A stretch of DNA of 64,000 nt. Origin: Dysgonamonadaceae bacterium (GTDB taxonomy: Bacteria > Bacteroidota > Bacteroidia > Bacteroidales > Azobacteroidaceae). The stretch is taken from NCBI GenBank assembly GCA_031289145.1, contig JAITQA010000118.1, positions 27,620 to 91,619 on the forward strand, read 5' to 3'. Below are positions 1-8,326 of this stretch, piece after piece; within the stretch, counting starts at the first letter, position 1; every line of letters starts with the position of its first letter. The notes beneath the pieces were generated by a model, which saw nothing but the letters and a program-made list of their open reading frames with translations, did not search any database and was not told the origin of the DNA. The position numbers and the translations under genes are program-made.

Positions 1-1552
1 GATTATTCCAGGCAAGCCCCCTTGCACCGGCCTTTACGTGGTATTGGTTACGTGGTTGCCAGGCCCAACTTTGACCTACCGAGGCGCCGGTATATACCCG
101 GCGGGAATCCGTTTTCTCCCAATAATCAACAAAATGGCTCACCCATGGCACCCAGTTTCCTGCAGGTTCGTTGCCGCAGGCCAACATACAGAAAGAAGCA
201 TAATTGCCGTAGTATTCGACCATTTTTTGCGTTTCTAACAGCAGGTAGTCGTCTATCGGACGTCCCAAACCCAATCCTGAACCATGATTCGGCCAACTCG
301 GACCTTCCGGTTGCAAGTAAATACCCACTAAATCAGCGGCAATAAAAGCCGCTTCCGGCGGACAATAAGAATGGAAACGGACATGGTTCAATCCGTAATT
401 TTTGCATATCCTGAAAATCCGCTCCCAGGCGGCAGTATCCATCGGCGCATAACCGGTGAGCGGGAAACAACAATTTTCTACCGTTCCCCGGAGGACAATG
501 GGACGTCCGTTTATATGAAAATATTTTTCCCGGATGGTAAATTCCCGCATACCGAATTGTATTTCCTTCTCACAATTTTCCTTGTCTACAGAAAGTGCAA
601 GCCGTAGATGATATAAGGCAGGATTAAATTCATCCCACAGTTGAACATCCGCTCCCATGTTCAAACTTGCTTCTATGGTATTCATCCCTTCTTCCAGTGT
701 AACCGGCAGGTTGATACCGGAGACATTGTGCGTTTTGCCGGTATTAAAACTTTTTGCGGACAGGTAAATATTCCCTTTCCGTTTCCCTTTCAGTAAGTTA
801 TTAATCTTTATTTTCACAAGGGCTTTTTTAGCCTGAATATCCGGAAACGCTTGTACTTCACCAATGTATACTTTTGGGCAGGCTTCCAAGTAGATTTTCC
901 CGACAATGCCGTTCCAGTTACCCTGTGTTTGGTCGGTAATACTGTGCGAATCTTTTCCGACATTGATTTCCTTGGTTGTGTTGTCGATGGCTATTACAAT
1001 GCGATTATCGCCGGATTGCAACCAATCGGTCAGGTCGTATTCGTGCGGGACGCAATGGCTCATGAAATTACCGGCTCTTTGTCCGTTCACCCAAATAACG
1101 GTTTCAACATGCGGGCGTTCCAAGTACAATACAATTCGTTTGTCTTTCCATGAAACAGGAATCTGTACGTTTTTCCCATACCATGCCCAGCCAATATAAT
1201 GTTTGTCGGGCGTCAGGAAAAACGGAATTTTCAGTTTTCCGGGTAAACGGTATTTCTCCAAACGCGGATTGTAGAAAAATGAACTGTCGTAAAGGCTTCC
1301 TTCCCATTGGGTTTCCAGGGTAATATCGTCACCTTTGCGATTTTCGGTCATGGAGCCGGGTAGTTGAATGTTGTCATCAAATCTTTTCGTAAACCAGGAT
1401 TGTGTTTGCCCGATTCCTTCCCGGTCGATGGCAAATTCCCATTTTCCACCCAAGTCAATCCTGTCTTGGGCAAAAGAAGGGACGAGCGTATATAAAACGG
1501 CAGAAAAAAGTATGCTGAGTTTTAAATGAAAGTTTTTCATGTGCGTGTTCAT
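1..1552 (-). CDS. Glycoside hydrolase family 2 enzyme (partial, C-terminus beyond window)
   Basis: Exo-acting glycosidase of the GH2 beta-galactosidase/beta-glucuronidase type, read on the reverse strand and cut by the left window edge after about 513 codons. The protein starts MKNFHLKLSILFSAV (ATG at 1540) with a signal peptide ending near SFAQ. An in-frame ATG at 1552 directly abuts the mutarotase stop and is the alternative start. Residues about 30-200 form the N-terminal galactose-binding-like sandwich (GKWEFAID, WYGKNVQIPVSW, VIWVNGQ, NWNGIVGKIYLEA). An Ig-like domain follows, then a TIM barrel carrying the GH2 acid/base motif CGNEP, with Glu458 counted from 1540. The nucleophile lies beyond the window. 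It is the last visible gene of the minus-strand RG-I locus, so beta-galactosidase, beta-glucuronidase or galacturonidase activity on side chains is plausible. Family assignment is secure; substrate is inferred. Confidence 0.85.
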   Translation of the reverse strand, partial: MNTHMKNFHLKLSILFSAVLYTLVPSFAQDRIDLGGKWEFAIDREGIGQTQSWFTKRFDDNIQLPGSMTENRKGDDITLETQWEGSLYDSSFFYNPRLEKYRLPGKLKIPFFLTPDKHYIGWAWYGKNVQIPVSWKDKRIVLYLERPHVETVIWVNGQRAGNFMSHCVPHEYDLTDWLQSGDNRIVIAIDNTTKEINVGKDSHSITDQTQGNWNGIVGKIYLEACPKVYIGEVQAFPDIQAKKALVKIKINNLLKGKRKGNIYLSAKSFNTGKTHNVSGINLPVTLEEGMNTIEASLNMGADVQLWDEFNPALYHLRLALSVDKENCEKEIQFGMREFTIREKYFHINGRPIVLRGTVENCCFPLTGYAPMDTAAWERIFRICKNYGLNHVRFHSYCPPEAAFIAADLVGIYLQPEGPSWPNHGSGLGLGRPIDDYLLLETQKMVEYYGNYASFCMLACGNEPAGNWVPWVSHFVDYWEKTDSRRVYTGASVGQSWAWQPRNQYHVKAGARGLAWNN

Positions 1553-1867
1553 TTATGCCAAGTAAAAAACCTCTTCCAAAGGAATGGATACAGGTGAATT
1601 ATCGGGATTTACCTCCATAATATCGCGCATGTAGTCCCACCATTTTTGTTGAATTTCCTCATTTCCGAGTTCTTGAGACGAAACATCTCCGCTTATTTTT
1701 TGCACGCCGAACAGGGTATTGGTTTCTTCGTCCAGAAAGATGGAATAGTCGTAGATGCCCGAATTTTTAATTAATGCGGCAATTTCCGGCCATATTTCAT
1801 TGTGCCGCTTGATATACGTTTGTTTGAAACCTTGTTTCAATTTCATTTTGAATGCTAATCTTTGCAT
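1553..1867 (-). CDS. rhaM: L-rhamnose mutarotase
   Basis: Interconverts the alpha and beta anomers of L-rhamnose so that isomerase receives its preferred form. The 104-residue protein matches the usual RhaM length and has the family pattern MQRLAFKMKLKQG, YIKRHNEIWPEI (conserved His), YSIFLDEETNTLFG and QKWWDYMRDIM. It has no signal peptide, so it is cytoplasmic. The ATG at 1867 is preferred over an upstream TTG at 1873, because it gives the family-standard N-terminus. It lies 12 bp after the propeller lyase gene and immediately before the GH2 gene. Its placement among exported pectin enzymes, rather than with the kinase, isomerase and aldolase 28 kb away, links the two loci functionally. Confidence 0.92.
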   Translation of the reverse strand: MQRLAFKMKLKQGFKQTYIKRHNEIWPEIAALIKNSGIYDYSIFLDEETNTLFGVQKISGDVSSQELGNEEIQQKWWDYMRDIMEVNPDNSPVSIPLEEVFYLA

Positions 1868-1879
1868 AATCAATATTTT

Positions 1880-3223
1880 TTAATAATTAATAGATTCAAT
1901 GTTTATTGTCATTAAGTTCAACGCTTTTCCATCGCTCAGCAGTCCCGATTGAATGAGTACACGTTTACTGTCGGGACTGAATATGGGATGTGTATGGTCG
2001 GGGCGCATCCGATGGTCTGTGCTCAACAGGATTTGTTCTCCCGTTTGCCGGTTGATGAGGTATATGCTACCCTTAAAAGTATCTCCTGTAGCCCAGCGTC
2101 CATCGGGCGAGCCATTGCAATGCCAGAAGCCTCCTTGTTGATTTTCGCTGATATGTTCATCTACTTGTCCAAGCAATTTCATTTGGCCGGTTCGCAGGTT
2201 TACGACTGCGATACCGCTTGGTTTTTCACGGAGATAAGGCAAGTGCCCCATGATATTGAACATCAATTCATCGGCTCCGGCCACGGTTTCGTGTGTAACC
2301 CATTCGTCCGGCGTTTCCCGGTAAACAGGCCGGTGATTGCTTCCGTCGGCATTAACCGCCCAAATGCGTTGTGGGGCATCTCCGGTTGTTTCATGGCAAT
2401 ATATGATTTCTCCCGGCGTCCACGGATTGGCTTGCAGATGTCCCATGCGTAAATCCACATCTATTACCTTGGCTATTTTTCCGGTACGAATGTCAATGGT
2501 GCGGATACCGCTTTTTCCTTTTCCTGCCGTTTCGAAACGAAGTCGCGCCGCTTCCCGGGCTTCCGTCGGGTCGGTATTGCGACTATCCACAGAAGAACGA
2601 TCGTTTGTCGCAGGTTGTTGAGGGGCTTGTCGTTTATCCGTTTCCGGAGGTGTAAGAGAAATACTCAGATAGAGTTGTGTTTCATCGGCATCCAAAGCCA
2701 AATTATTTCCTCGCATATCCTCCGGCAAGGTACAAACGACTCTTTCATAATCCGCTGCTTGTCCGACGCTATCCGAAAGAGCATCCTGAAGCAATTGCCC
2801 GATATGGAGTTCCACGATTTGTCGCGGAACAGGTTTGTTTTTATCTGTATCGGAAGAAGGGCTGTTCCGGATAAAAAAGAGTTTCATTTCCTTTCTGGAC
2901 AGATTCAAACTTCCGGCATTGACAGTCTCATCATCGGTAAGTTGGACGATAACGCCGGTGAGTTCGTTTACCACAAATAATTGAGACCCGTTTCCGCCTC
3001 TTTGCGAATGAAAAATAATCCATTTACCGTCGGAAGTCCATGTGTCGTGTGTCTGATAGGGTTTTGCATCGCTGAATGAGGATGCAGTGAGTACGGTGAG
3101 CAATCGTCCCGTTATCCGGTCGATGATGGTGTGTTTTTCAGATGGATACACCTTACCCACATTCGAAGCGAGGCCTGAAAGTGAAGTCAGGCCGAACAGC
3201 AATAGTACAATTAAATTTCTCAT
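1880..3223 (-). CDS. Secreted oligogalacturonate-lyase-like (PL22-type) beta-propeller protein
   Basis: Resembles PL22 oligogalacturonate lyases, which cleave short oligogalacturonides by metal-assisted beta-elimination. The 447-residue protein has an N-terminal signal peptide (MRNLIVLLLFGLTSLSGLAS), so it is exported, whereas classical PL22 enzymes are cytoplasmic. Repeated blade motifs are visible: YQTHDTWTSDGKWIIF near residue 60, FWHCNGSPDGRWATGD near 367 and DHTHPIFSPDSKRVLIQ at 409-425. The histidines in WVTHETV, WHCNG and DHTHP sit where PL22 enzymes place catalytic and Mn-binding histidines. A low-complexity segment (residues 205-230, with many Arg, Asp and Thr) interrupts one blade. 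In this locus it may act on unsaturated or rhamnose-linked galacturonides. It could instead be a non-catalytic WD40-like protein. Confidence 0.6.
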   Translation of the reverse strand: MRNLIVLLLFGLTSLSGLASNVGKVYPSEKHTIIDRITGRLLTVLTASSFSDAKPYQTHDTWTSDGKWIIFHSQRGGNGSQLFVVNELTGVIVQLTDDETVNAGSLNLSRKEMKLFFIRNSPSSDTDKNKPVPRQIVELHIGQLLQDALSDSVGQAADYERVVCTLPEDMRGNNLALDADETQLYLSISLTPPETDKRQAPQQPATNDRSSVDSRNTDPTEAREAARLRFETAGKGKSGIRTIDIRTGKIAKVIDVDLRMGHLQANPWTPGEIIYCHETTGDAPQRIWAVNADGSNHRPVYRETPDEWVTHETVAGADELMFNIMGHLPYLREKPSGIAVVNLRTGQMKLLGQVDEHISENQQGGFWHCNGSPDGRWATGDTFKGSIYLINRQTGEQILLSTDHRMRPDHTHPIFSPDSKRVLIQSGLLSDGKALNLMTINIESINY

Positions 3224-3281
3224 ATCATTTTTTATGGTTCGTCAAAAATAGACGCTTATTGCCCTGGCTATGGCGTATGTA

Positions 3282-5363
3282 TTATTTAGCATCCAACCAA
3301 ACCGAAACACCTGCCGTAGGAATCTCTTTTCCACCTATCAGATATTCCGTATTTTCGGGTAAAGGCAGGGTATAAGTCTTATCGGCATAGTTTACGGCTA
3401 TCCCGAATCCGTTGCGGTATTCGATATGCAATCCGGGAGATAAGTTTAACAGCGGGATTTGCAATTGCGAATAGATTTTTTTCAAGATGTCTTTCTCCAA
3501 GTCTCCGTTTCGGGAATCAACGCCGACATAACCGACAGTTCCTTTTCCGAGTTTATGAAATGTGACGGCAGGTCGTCCTTCGTAGAAATCGCCCGTGTAA
3601 GTTGCGCCTGTTTCCGTAGCTGCTTCGGGAATCAGTATTTCTCCCCAACTTGTCCAAGGGTACTTTCGGCCTTCAAACAAGACGGAATCCGGCGTTTCCG
3701 GCAACAGCAAATCATAAAAATCTATTTTCGCCCCGATTAAAGCCTGAATCGGTTCAGCAAAAGCGGCTTCAAAAAGTTGTCCGTTCCGATTTTTATGTCC
3801 CGTGCGGCAGGTCAGTATCAGATTTCCGCCATTTTCTGCATATTCTTTCCACCGTTGCACCAAGGATTTATCAATCAATTCGTAAGCCGGTGCAATGATT
3901 ATCGGGTATTTCGAAAAATCCGCTCTTTCATCAATAAAATCAACAGGCACGCCAAAACTTTTCAAAGCATTGTAATACTTATCAATATGGTTTTCCGTAT
4001 TCCATTCGGTTGTTTGTTTGTTCCTTTCTGTTTCCCATGTATTTTCATGATTGTAGAGGATAGCGGTACGGCGTTTTTCGTAAGCATCGGGATTTTTGGC
4101 ATTTTTCCGGTAGTGTTTCCGGAGGGTATTTATTTCCTGCATGAAGTGGGCGTATTCCAATCCACCGGGAGTAGGCGTAATGCCATCCGAACCGACAATG
4201 CCGTAGTGATACAGTTCCGTACCGAAAATCGGCTGGCGGTAGCGGTAAGTACAAACAAAGCGGCTCTCACCGGCAAAAACATGCCATAGCCACAAGCGTA
4301 CTGCGCCAGGTAGCGGTTGCGGGTTGATTTGACCCCAATTGACCTGTCCGGGTTGCAATTCCATTACACCATAAATACCGTCGATTGTCCGGAAAAAATC
4401 GTTTGCTTTGGCAATCCGTTCCACCGGTCCTAAACGATAGCCTTTCCGTCCGATACCGTAATTTGCACCGAAGACCATGTAGCGGGTATAGGAATGAATG
4501 TCCAATTCACTGCTTTTCCGCAAATGCCCGTCGTTGTATTCAGGGATGTAATTGGTCGTTATCCATTGTTTTCCGTCTGTATTCCGACGAATGGTTTTTG
4601 CCTGTTCGTCTAAGAAAAAGGATATTTCTTCGGTTGTAAAACGATTGTAATCAAGTATCTGATGCGAATTCATAAACATTTGGGAGGTACGCGGAATATT
4701 GATTTGTTCGAAATCGCTGTATGTTTGGCTCCAAAAGGCGGTTCCCCATGCTTTATTTAGGGAGTCGATGGTTTGATACTTTGTTTTCAACCAGTTACGG
4801 AAGCGTTGTTGCGCATCTTTTCCATAATCGAGGTTGGGACGCGGTTCGTTATCCAACTGCCAGGCGATGATTCGTTTGTCTTTTCCATATTGTTGCGCTA
4901 ATTTTTCAATCATTTTCAGCGCATATTGCCTGTAAAAATTATTGGATGCCGAAGGATGTTGACGGGCGCCATGGTCTGTTTTTGTACCGTTTTCATGTTC
5001 GATTAAAACTTCCGGGTATTGTCGGACGAGCCATACAGGCGGCGTAGCGGTTGAGGTACACAGAATCACTTTCAAACCGTTTCGAGAGGCGATATCAACG
5101 GCACGGTCGAGCCACGCAAAATCGTAGACCCCTTCGGAAGGTTCGAGTTGCGCCCATGCAAATTCTGCAAAATGAACAAATTCAAATCCTAAACGTTTCA
5201 TTTGTTGCATATCTCTTTCCCATTGCGATTCCTCCCAATGTTCGGGATAATAGTAGACGCCCATGGTAACCAAATCCGCTTCATTGAAAAAGCGAGCGGC
5301 AGGTTGGGAACAAAGATTAATTATACCGGATAATACGAATGTTATTACACAAATTGTTCTCAT
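3282..5363 (-). CDS. GH42 beta-galactosidase, exported
   Basis: Family 42 retaining beta-galactosidase, expected to remove terminal galactose from galactan or arabinogalactan side chains of RG-I. The 693-residue protein has a short signal peptide (MRTICVITFVLSGIINLCSQ). It then opens with the GH42 signature MGVYYYPEHWEESQWERD and FVHFAEFAWAQLEP. The acid/base is Glu173 in WQLDNEPRP and the nucleophile is Glu335 in GVMELQPGQVNWG. A trimerisation-like domain (residues about 420-620) and a small C-terminal beta domain follow, ending ENTEYLIGGKEI. Its ATG overlaps the GH106 stop codon in an ATGA, so the two are translationally coupled. It is 18 residues or so longer at the N-terminus than cytoplasmic GH42 enzymes because of the export signal. 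Confidence 0.92.
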   Translation of the reverse strand: MRTICVITFVLSGIINLCSQPAARFFNEADLVTMGVYYYPEHWEESQWERDMQQMKRLGFEFVHFAEFAWAQLEPSEGVYDFAWLDRAVDIASRNGLKVILCTSTATPPVWLVRQYPEVLIEHENGTKTDHGARQHPSASNNFYRQYALKMIEKLAQQYGKDKRIIAWQLDNEPRPNLDYGKDAQQRFRNWLKTKYQTIDSLNKAWGTAFWSQTYSDFEQINIPRTSQMFMNSHQILDYNRFTTEEISFFLDEQAKTIRRNTDGKQWITTNYIPEYNDGHLRKSSELDIHSYTRYMVFGANYGIGRKGYRLGPVERIAKANDFFRTIDGIYGVMELQPGQVNWGQINPQPLPGAVRLWLWHVFAGESRFVCTYRYRQPIFGTELYHYGIVGSDGITPTPGGLEYAHFMQEINTLRKHYRKNAKNPDAYEKRRTAILYNHENTWETERNKQTTEWNTENHIDKYYNALKSFGVPVDFIDERADFSKYPIIIAPAYELIDKSLVQRWKEYAENGGNLILTCRTGHKNRNGQLFEAAFAEPIQALIGAKIDFYDLLLPETPDSVLFEGRKYPWTSWGEILIPEAATETGATYTGDFYEGRPAVTFHKLGKGTVGYVGVDSRNGDLEKDILKKIYSQLQIPLLNLSPGLHIEYRNGFGIAVNYADKTYTLPLPENTEYLIGGKEIPTAGVSVWLDAK

Positions 5364-8149
5364 ATTGCTGTTTTTTTAAGTTCCTGAATGACAACGGGGC
5401 CTAACAATCCGGAAGGAAGCGGCTCCCAGGTATCGAAATGTGTATCTTTATATGTAATGCTTACAAAGTTGATTTCATGGAAAATACGCCATTCTATGCC
5501 TTGCCGGTCATAATCGGCGATGCGGTTGGCCGGAAGATTTGTCACCGCTATCTCTATTGTATTTTCACCCTTGTGCAGCCATTGACCGATATTGATTTCA
5601 AATGGGACGGCATACACCGTTCCTGCTTTTTTACCGTTCACTTTTACAGAAGCGCTTTCCCTTATATCTCCCAGACAGAGGCGATATTCACAGTTTTCTT
5701 CTTTGTCTAAATTCAGTTTTATTGTATACAAAGCAGTCCCCCTATTTTTTCTCAAGGTATCGTTTCCTAATTCCGTCCATGAAACCGGCGCCGACAGTCG
5801 GAAACTTGTTTTTACTTGTGGTTCGCTTGCTAAGAAAGCCATTTCCCAGCCCGTTTCCAGTTCCCATTTGTTGCCGCTTGGCTGGTAATACGTCCAGGAA
5901 TCTGTTTGAATAGCTTTACTTGTAAATGTTTTCAGGATAATGGATTCTCCCGGTTGAAGCTGCATAAAGACTTCTGTTAAACCATTTTTATTTCGCAAAG
6001 CAGCCTTTCCTTTCTTTCCTGTCATCGGGTCGAAAAACAGGACGCAATTCGCTTGCGTGCCTAAAGCGACCCAATCGTTTACCGGATTGTTTTTCAGCAT
6101 GGAGCAGAAATAAATATAGCCGTCGTCGTGGCTGCGACGAATCAGTTTTCCGCCCCAATCCGATACGAATGATTCTTTATTCTTCGTATATTTAGAAAGT
6201 GTTTCCGCATAATTGCTACTTCCGGCAATCACGCTTCCTTTGCCTGTGGGTGTTTCCGAAACGTTCTCGAAAGCGGTTATTTCCGGGAATTGCTTCATCA
6301 ATTCTGCAAAAGTTTTTCTTTTGGTTGCCAAATCAGCCGCTCCCGGTACATCTAAGGGATATTGTCCGGCAAAAATAATAGTTGCTCCCTGCTTTGTCAA
6401 TTCGAGGATATGGGTAAGCGTTTCAATAGGAATCACCTTGACGGAAGGGAGTATCAGCGCTTTATAGCGGCTTCCGCTTGCTGTTGTCAGGTATCCGTTC
6501 TTAACGGTTGTGGTTTGCAGGAAAAGGTCGGATATATAATCCAGGTCGAATCCGGCTGCCATGATTTTTTCGACAGCTCCGCAAAATTCGGGTAAACGCT
6601 CACGCATACCGTGTATGGAGAAAGTTGTAAAATAATTGCCGCGCTGTTCTTGCCAAATATCGTAAACAGGCAGGTAAAGCAGAAAATCGTTGTCCGGTTT
6701 TCCGGTTTGTAAAAACGATTGGGTGCGGGTTATGTATTCGAAAAAGGCGGGCGCATCTCGCCAGATAGTGTTGGTCGGCGATAGATCTACCGCTGCATAA
6801 AATTTCCAGCCAGGCCAGGCAGCCTCTTTGGGAGAATACGCCGCGCCGTGGAAAAAGACGTGGTTGACGCCGGAGGTGAACATCAGGTCGATTTCCGGTT
6901 TGCATTGTGCCAGGGAGGTACGGAAATGTTCCGTCAGCCAGGTAAATGTTTCTGCGGAAGTATATTTTTTCCCTGTGATATGTGCTGCTGAAGAAGCGTA
7001 TTTCAGTATACTTGGGTCGCTGTCGTTTTGTTTGCGGATAGAATCTTTGCGCAAGCCGGGTATATCAAAGTCGGTGATTCCGAACGATTCACATTCGGGA
7101 ATATCGACTAAAGCGTATAAATCAAGCAGGTTTGCAGGAGAACCATGCGCTTGGTTCCGGTTGGTAACCTGATGGGAATGTACCCAATCCGTCCAGATTT
7201 TAGTAAAATTATCTCTTAAAATATCGCCGATGGTTTCCCTGTAATCCGAAATAATGCGAACAGAAATATCCGTAGCCCCGTCCGCCAGTAATTCGGGAAA
7301 ATAATCCTGCAAGCGATAGTTTCGCCGTTGTTCAAATTCCTTCAAAAATCCGGGCGTCCAGTCTGCGCCGTAAACTTCATACGAATCGTTGAAAAAGCTA
7401 TTGGGGAATGGCGTGTGATTGGCCGAGAAAGCCTTTTCGAATTTATCTAAATACCGCTGTACCGCTTCTCTATTCAAATGGTCGAGCACATAACCTTGTC
7501 CGCCGGGAGCCGCCCGTTTCACTTGTTGCAAGGTTTTACCGACAAAAAGCGCAATCAGTTTGTAGTCCTTTCCCTGGGGCGCAATCCATTCTAACTTTCC
7601 ATTGAACAAAACCTTATCGGTCAAATCCCATTTCTCGCCCGATACCGTATAGGCCATCAATCGGTCTAAATACGCAAAGGCTTGTTGTTTTTCATCTCTT
7701 ATGGTTACCGGTTCCTGCAAAGAACAGCCGCCTTTGAGTGTATATTCCTGAAAAAATGCCTTGGTGGCCGCATCTTCAAGACTTATTTCCGGACCGCCGA
7801 AAGGCCAACCGGTTCCATTATTCATGTCTACGCTCATGCCCAAACGCTTGGCTTCCGATTGGGTAAATGCCAGCATATCCATCCAGCGAGGAGAAAGATA
7901 GTCGATGCAATGGTCTTCACGTCCTTTTACACCATAGATAGGTGTAATTTCCACCCCACCGATTCCTGCCTTGCTCAAAACTTCCAGATTATAAGTAAGG
8001 TTGACCGAGTCGACGTCGCTACCCAACCACCACCAACGGGTCCAGGGTTTGGCTTCTTGGCTTATTTCCGGCCATGAAGTATCGTTCGATGAAGTGCATC
8101 CGAAGGCCATCCAGGATGCGACAAAAGTGAGAAAAATCAGTTTTTTCAT
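5360..8149 (-). CDS. GH106 alpha-L-rhamnosidase lipoprotein
   Basis: Hydrolyses terminal alpha-L-rhamnose from rhamnogalacturonan fragments. The 929-residue protein starts at the ATG at 8149 (MKKLIFLTFVASWMAFGC). Cys18 is the likely lipid attachment site, placing it in the outer membrane or periplasm. The family hallmark KPWTRWWWLGSDVD is at the N-terminus, followed by GIGGVEITPIYGVKG and TGWPFGGPEI. A C-terminal galactose-binding-like sandwich is visible (LCLGDIRESASVKVNGKKAG and ENTIEIAVTNLPANRIADYD). An upstream in-frame TTG at 8170 lies inside the predicted promoter element and is not the start. The gene begins a new transcription unit after a terminator and has its own HTCS-type operator. 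It is coupled to the downstream GH42 gene by a 4-bp overlap. Confidence 0.93.
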   Translation of the reverse strand: MKKLIFLTFVASWMAFGCTSSNDTSWPEISQEAKPWTRWWWLGSDVDSVNLTYNLEVLSKAGIGGVEITPIYGVKGREDHCIDYLSPRWMDMLAFTQSEAKRLGMSVDMNNGTGWPFGGPEISLEDAATKAFFQEYTLKGGCSLQEPVTIRDEKQQAFAYLDRLMAYTVSGEKWDLTDKVLFNGKLEWIAPQGKDYKLIALFVGKTLQQVKRAAPGGQGYVLDHLNREAVQRYLDKFEKAFSANHTPFPNSFFNDSYEVYGADWTPGFLKEFEQRRNYRLQDYFPELLADGATDISVRIISDYRETIGDILRDNFTKIWTDWVHSHQVTNRNQAHGSPANLLDLYALVDIPECESFGITDFDIPGLRKDSIRKQNDSDPSILKYASSAAHITGKKYTSAETFTWLTEHFRTSLAQCKPEIDLMFTSGVNHVFFHGAAYSPKEAAWPGWKFYAAVDLSPTNTIWRDAPAFFEYITRTQSFLQTGKPDNDFLLYLPVYDIWQEQRGNYFTTFSIHGMRERLPEFCGAVEKIMAAGFDLDYISDLFLQTTTVKNGYLTTASGSRYKALILPSVKVIPIETLTHILELTKQGATIIFAGQYPLDVPGAADLATKRKTFAELMKQFPEITAFENVSETPTGKGSVIAGSSNYAETLSKYTKNKESFVSDWGGKLIRRSHDDGYIYFCSMLKNNPVNDWVALGTQANCVLFFDPMTGKKGKAALRNKNGLTEVFMQLQPGESIILKTFTSKAIQTDSWTYYQPSGNKWELETGWEMAFLASEPQVKTSFRLSAPVSWTELGNDTLRKNRGTALYTIKLNLDKEENCEYRLCLGDIRESASVKVNGKKAGTVYAVPFEINIGQWLHKGENTIEIAVTNLPANRIADYDRQGIEWRIFHEINFVSITYKDTHFDTWEPLPSGLLGPVVIQELKKTAI

Positions 8150-8167
8150 ACGCGCGTTTTTTTTATG

Positions 8168-8175
8168 CAAAGTAA
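8168..8175 (-). promoter_or_regulatory. Promoter -7-like element of the GH106 operon
   Basis: The plus strand reads CAAAGTAA, i.e. TTACTTTG on the coding strand, a close relative of the Bacteroidetes -7 consensus TAnnTTTG. It lies 19 bp upstream of the GH106 ATG. The identical octamer lies upstream of GH105, with the same spacing to paired direct repeats in both places. Confidence 0.55.
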
Positions 8176-8197
8176 ATAATAATTATCTGAAAAAGAG

Positions 8198-8229
8198 ATG
8201 TAAAATCATTCAGTTATATCGAAAATTGT
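8198..8229 (-). promoter_or_regulatory. Direct-repeat operator candidate upstream of GH106
   Basis: Two 12-bp half sites on the plus strand, ATGTAAAATCAT (8198-8209) and ATCGAAAATTGT (8218-8229), are spaced 20 bp start to start. They begin exactly 30 and 50 bp from the -7-like element. The geometry equals that upstream of GH105, and the second site matches the GH105 repeat at 10 of 12 bases. The AraC-type output domain of the HTCS is the likely binder (inference). Confidence 0.5.
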
Positions 8230-8262
8230 ACAAAAGGGTGTTTAGACCACGCACAAAAAAAA

Positions 8263-8306
8263 CGCAGATGTGTCGATTGGAAATATTCCGCACGTTCACA
8301 TCTGCG
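8263..8306 (-). terminator. Intrinsic terminator of the first PL11 gene
   Basis: On the reverse strand a 10-bp stem, CGCAGATGTG paired with CACATCTGCG, closes a 24-nt apical region. It is followed directly by eight T residues (plus-strand A run at 8255-8262). It starts about 20 bp after the PL11 stop codon and separates that gene from the GH106 operon. Confidence 0.85.
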
Positions 8307-8326
8307 CTTCTTACTTGTTAATTTAT

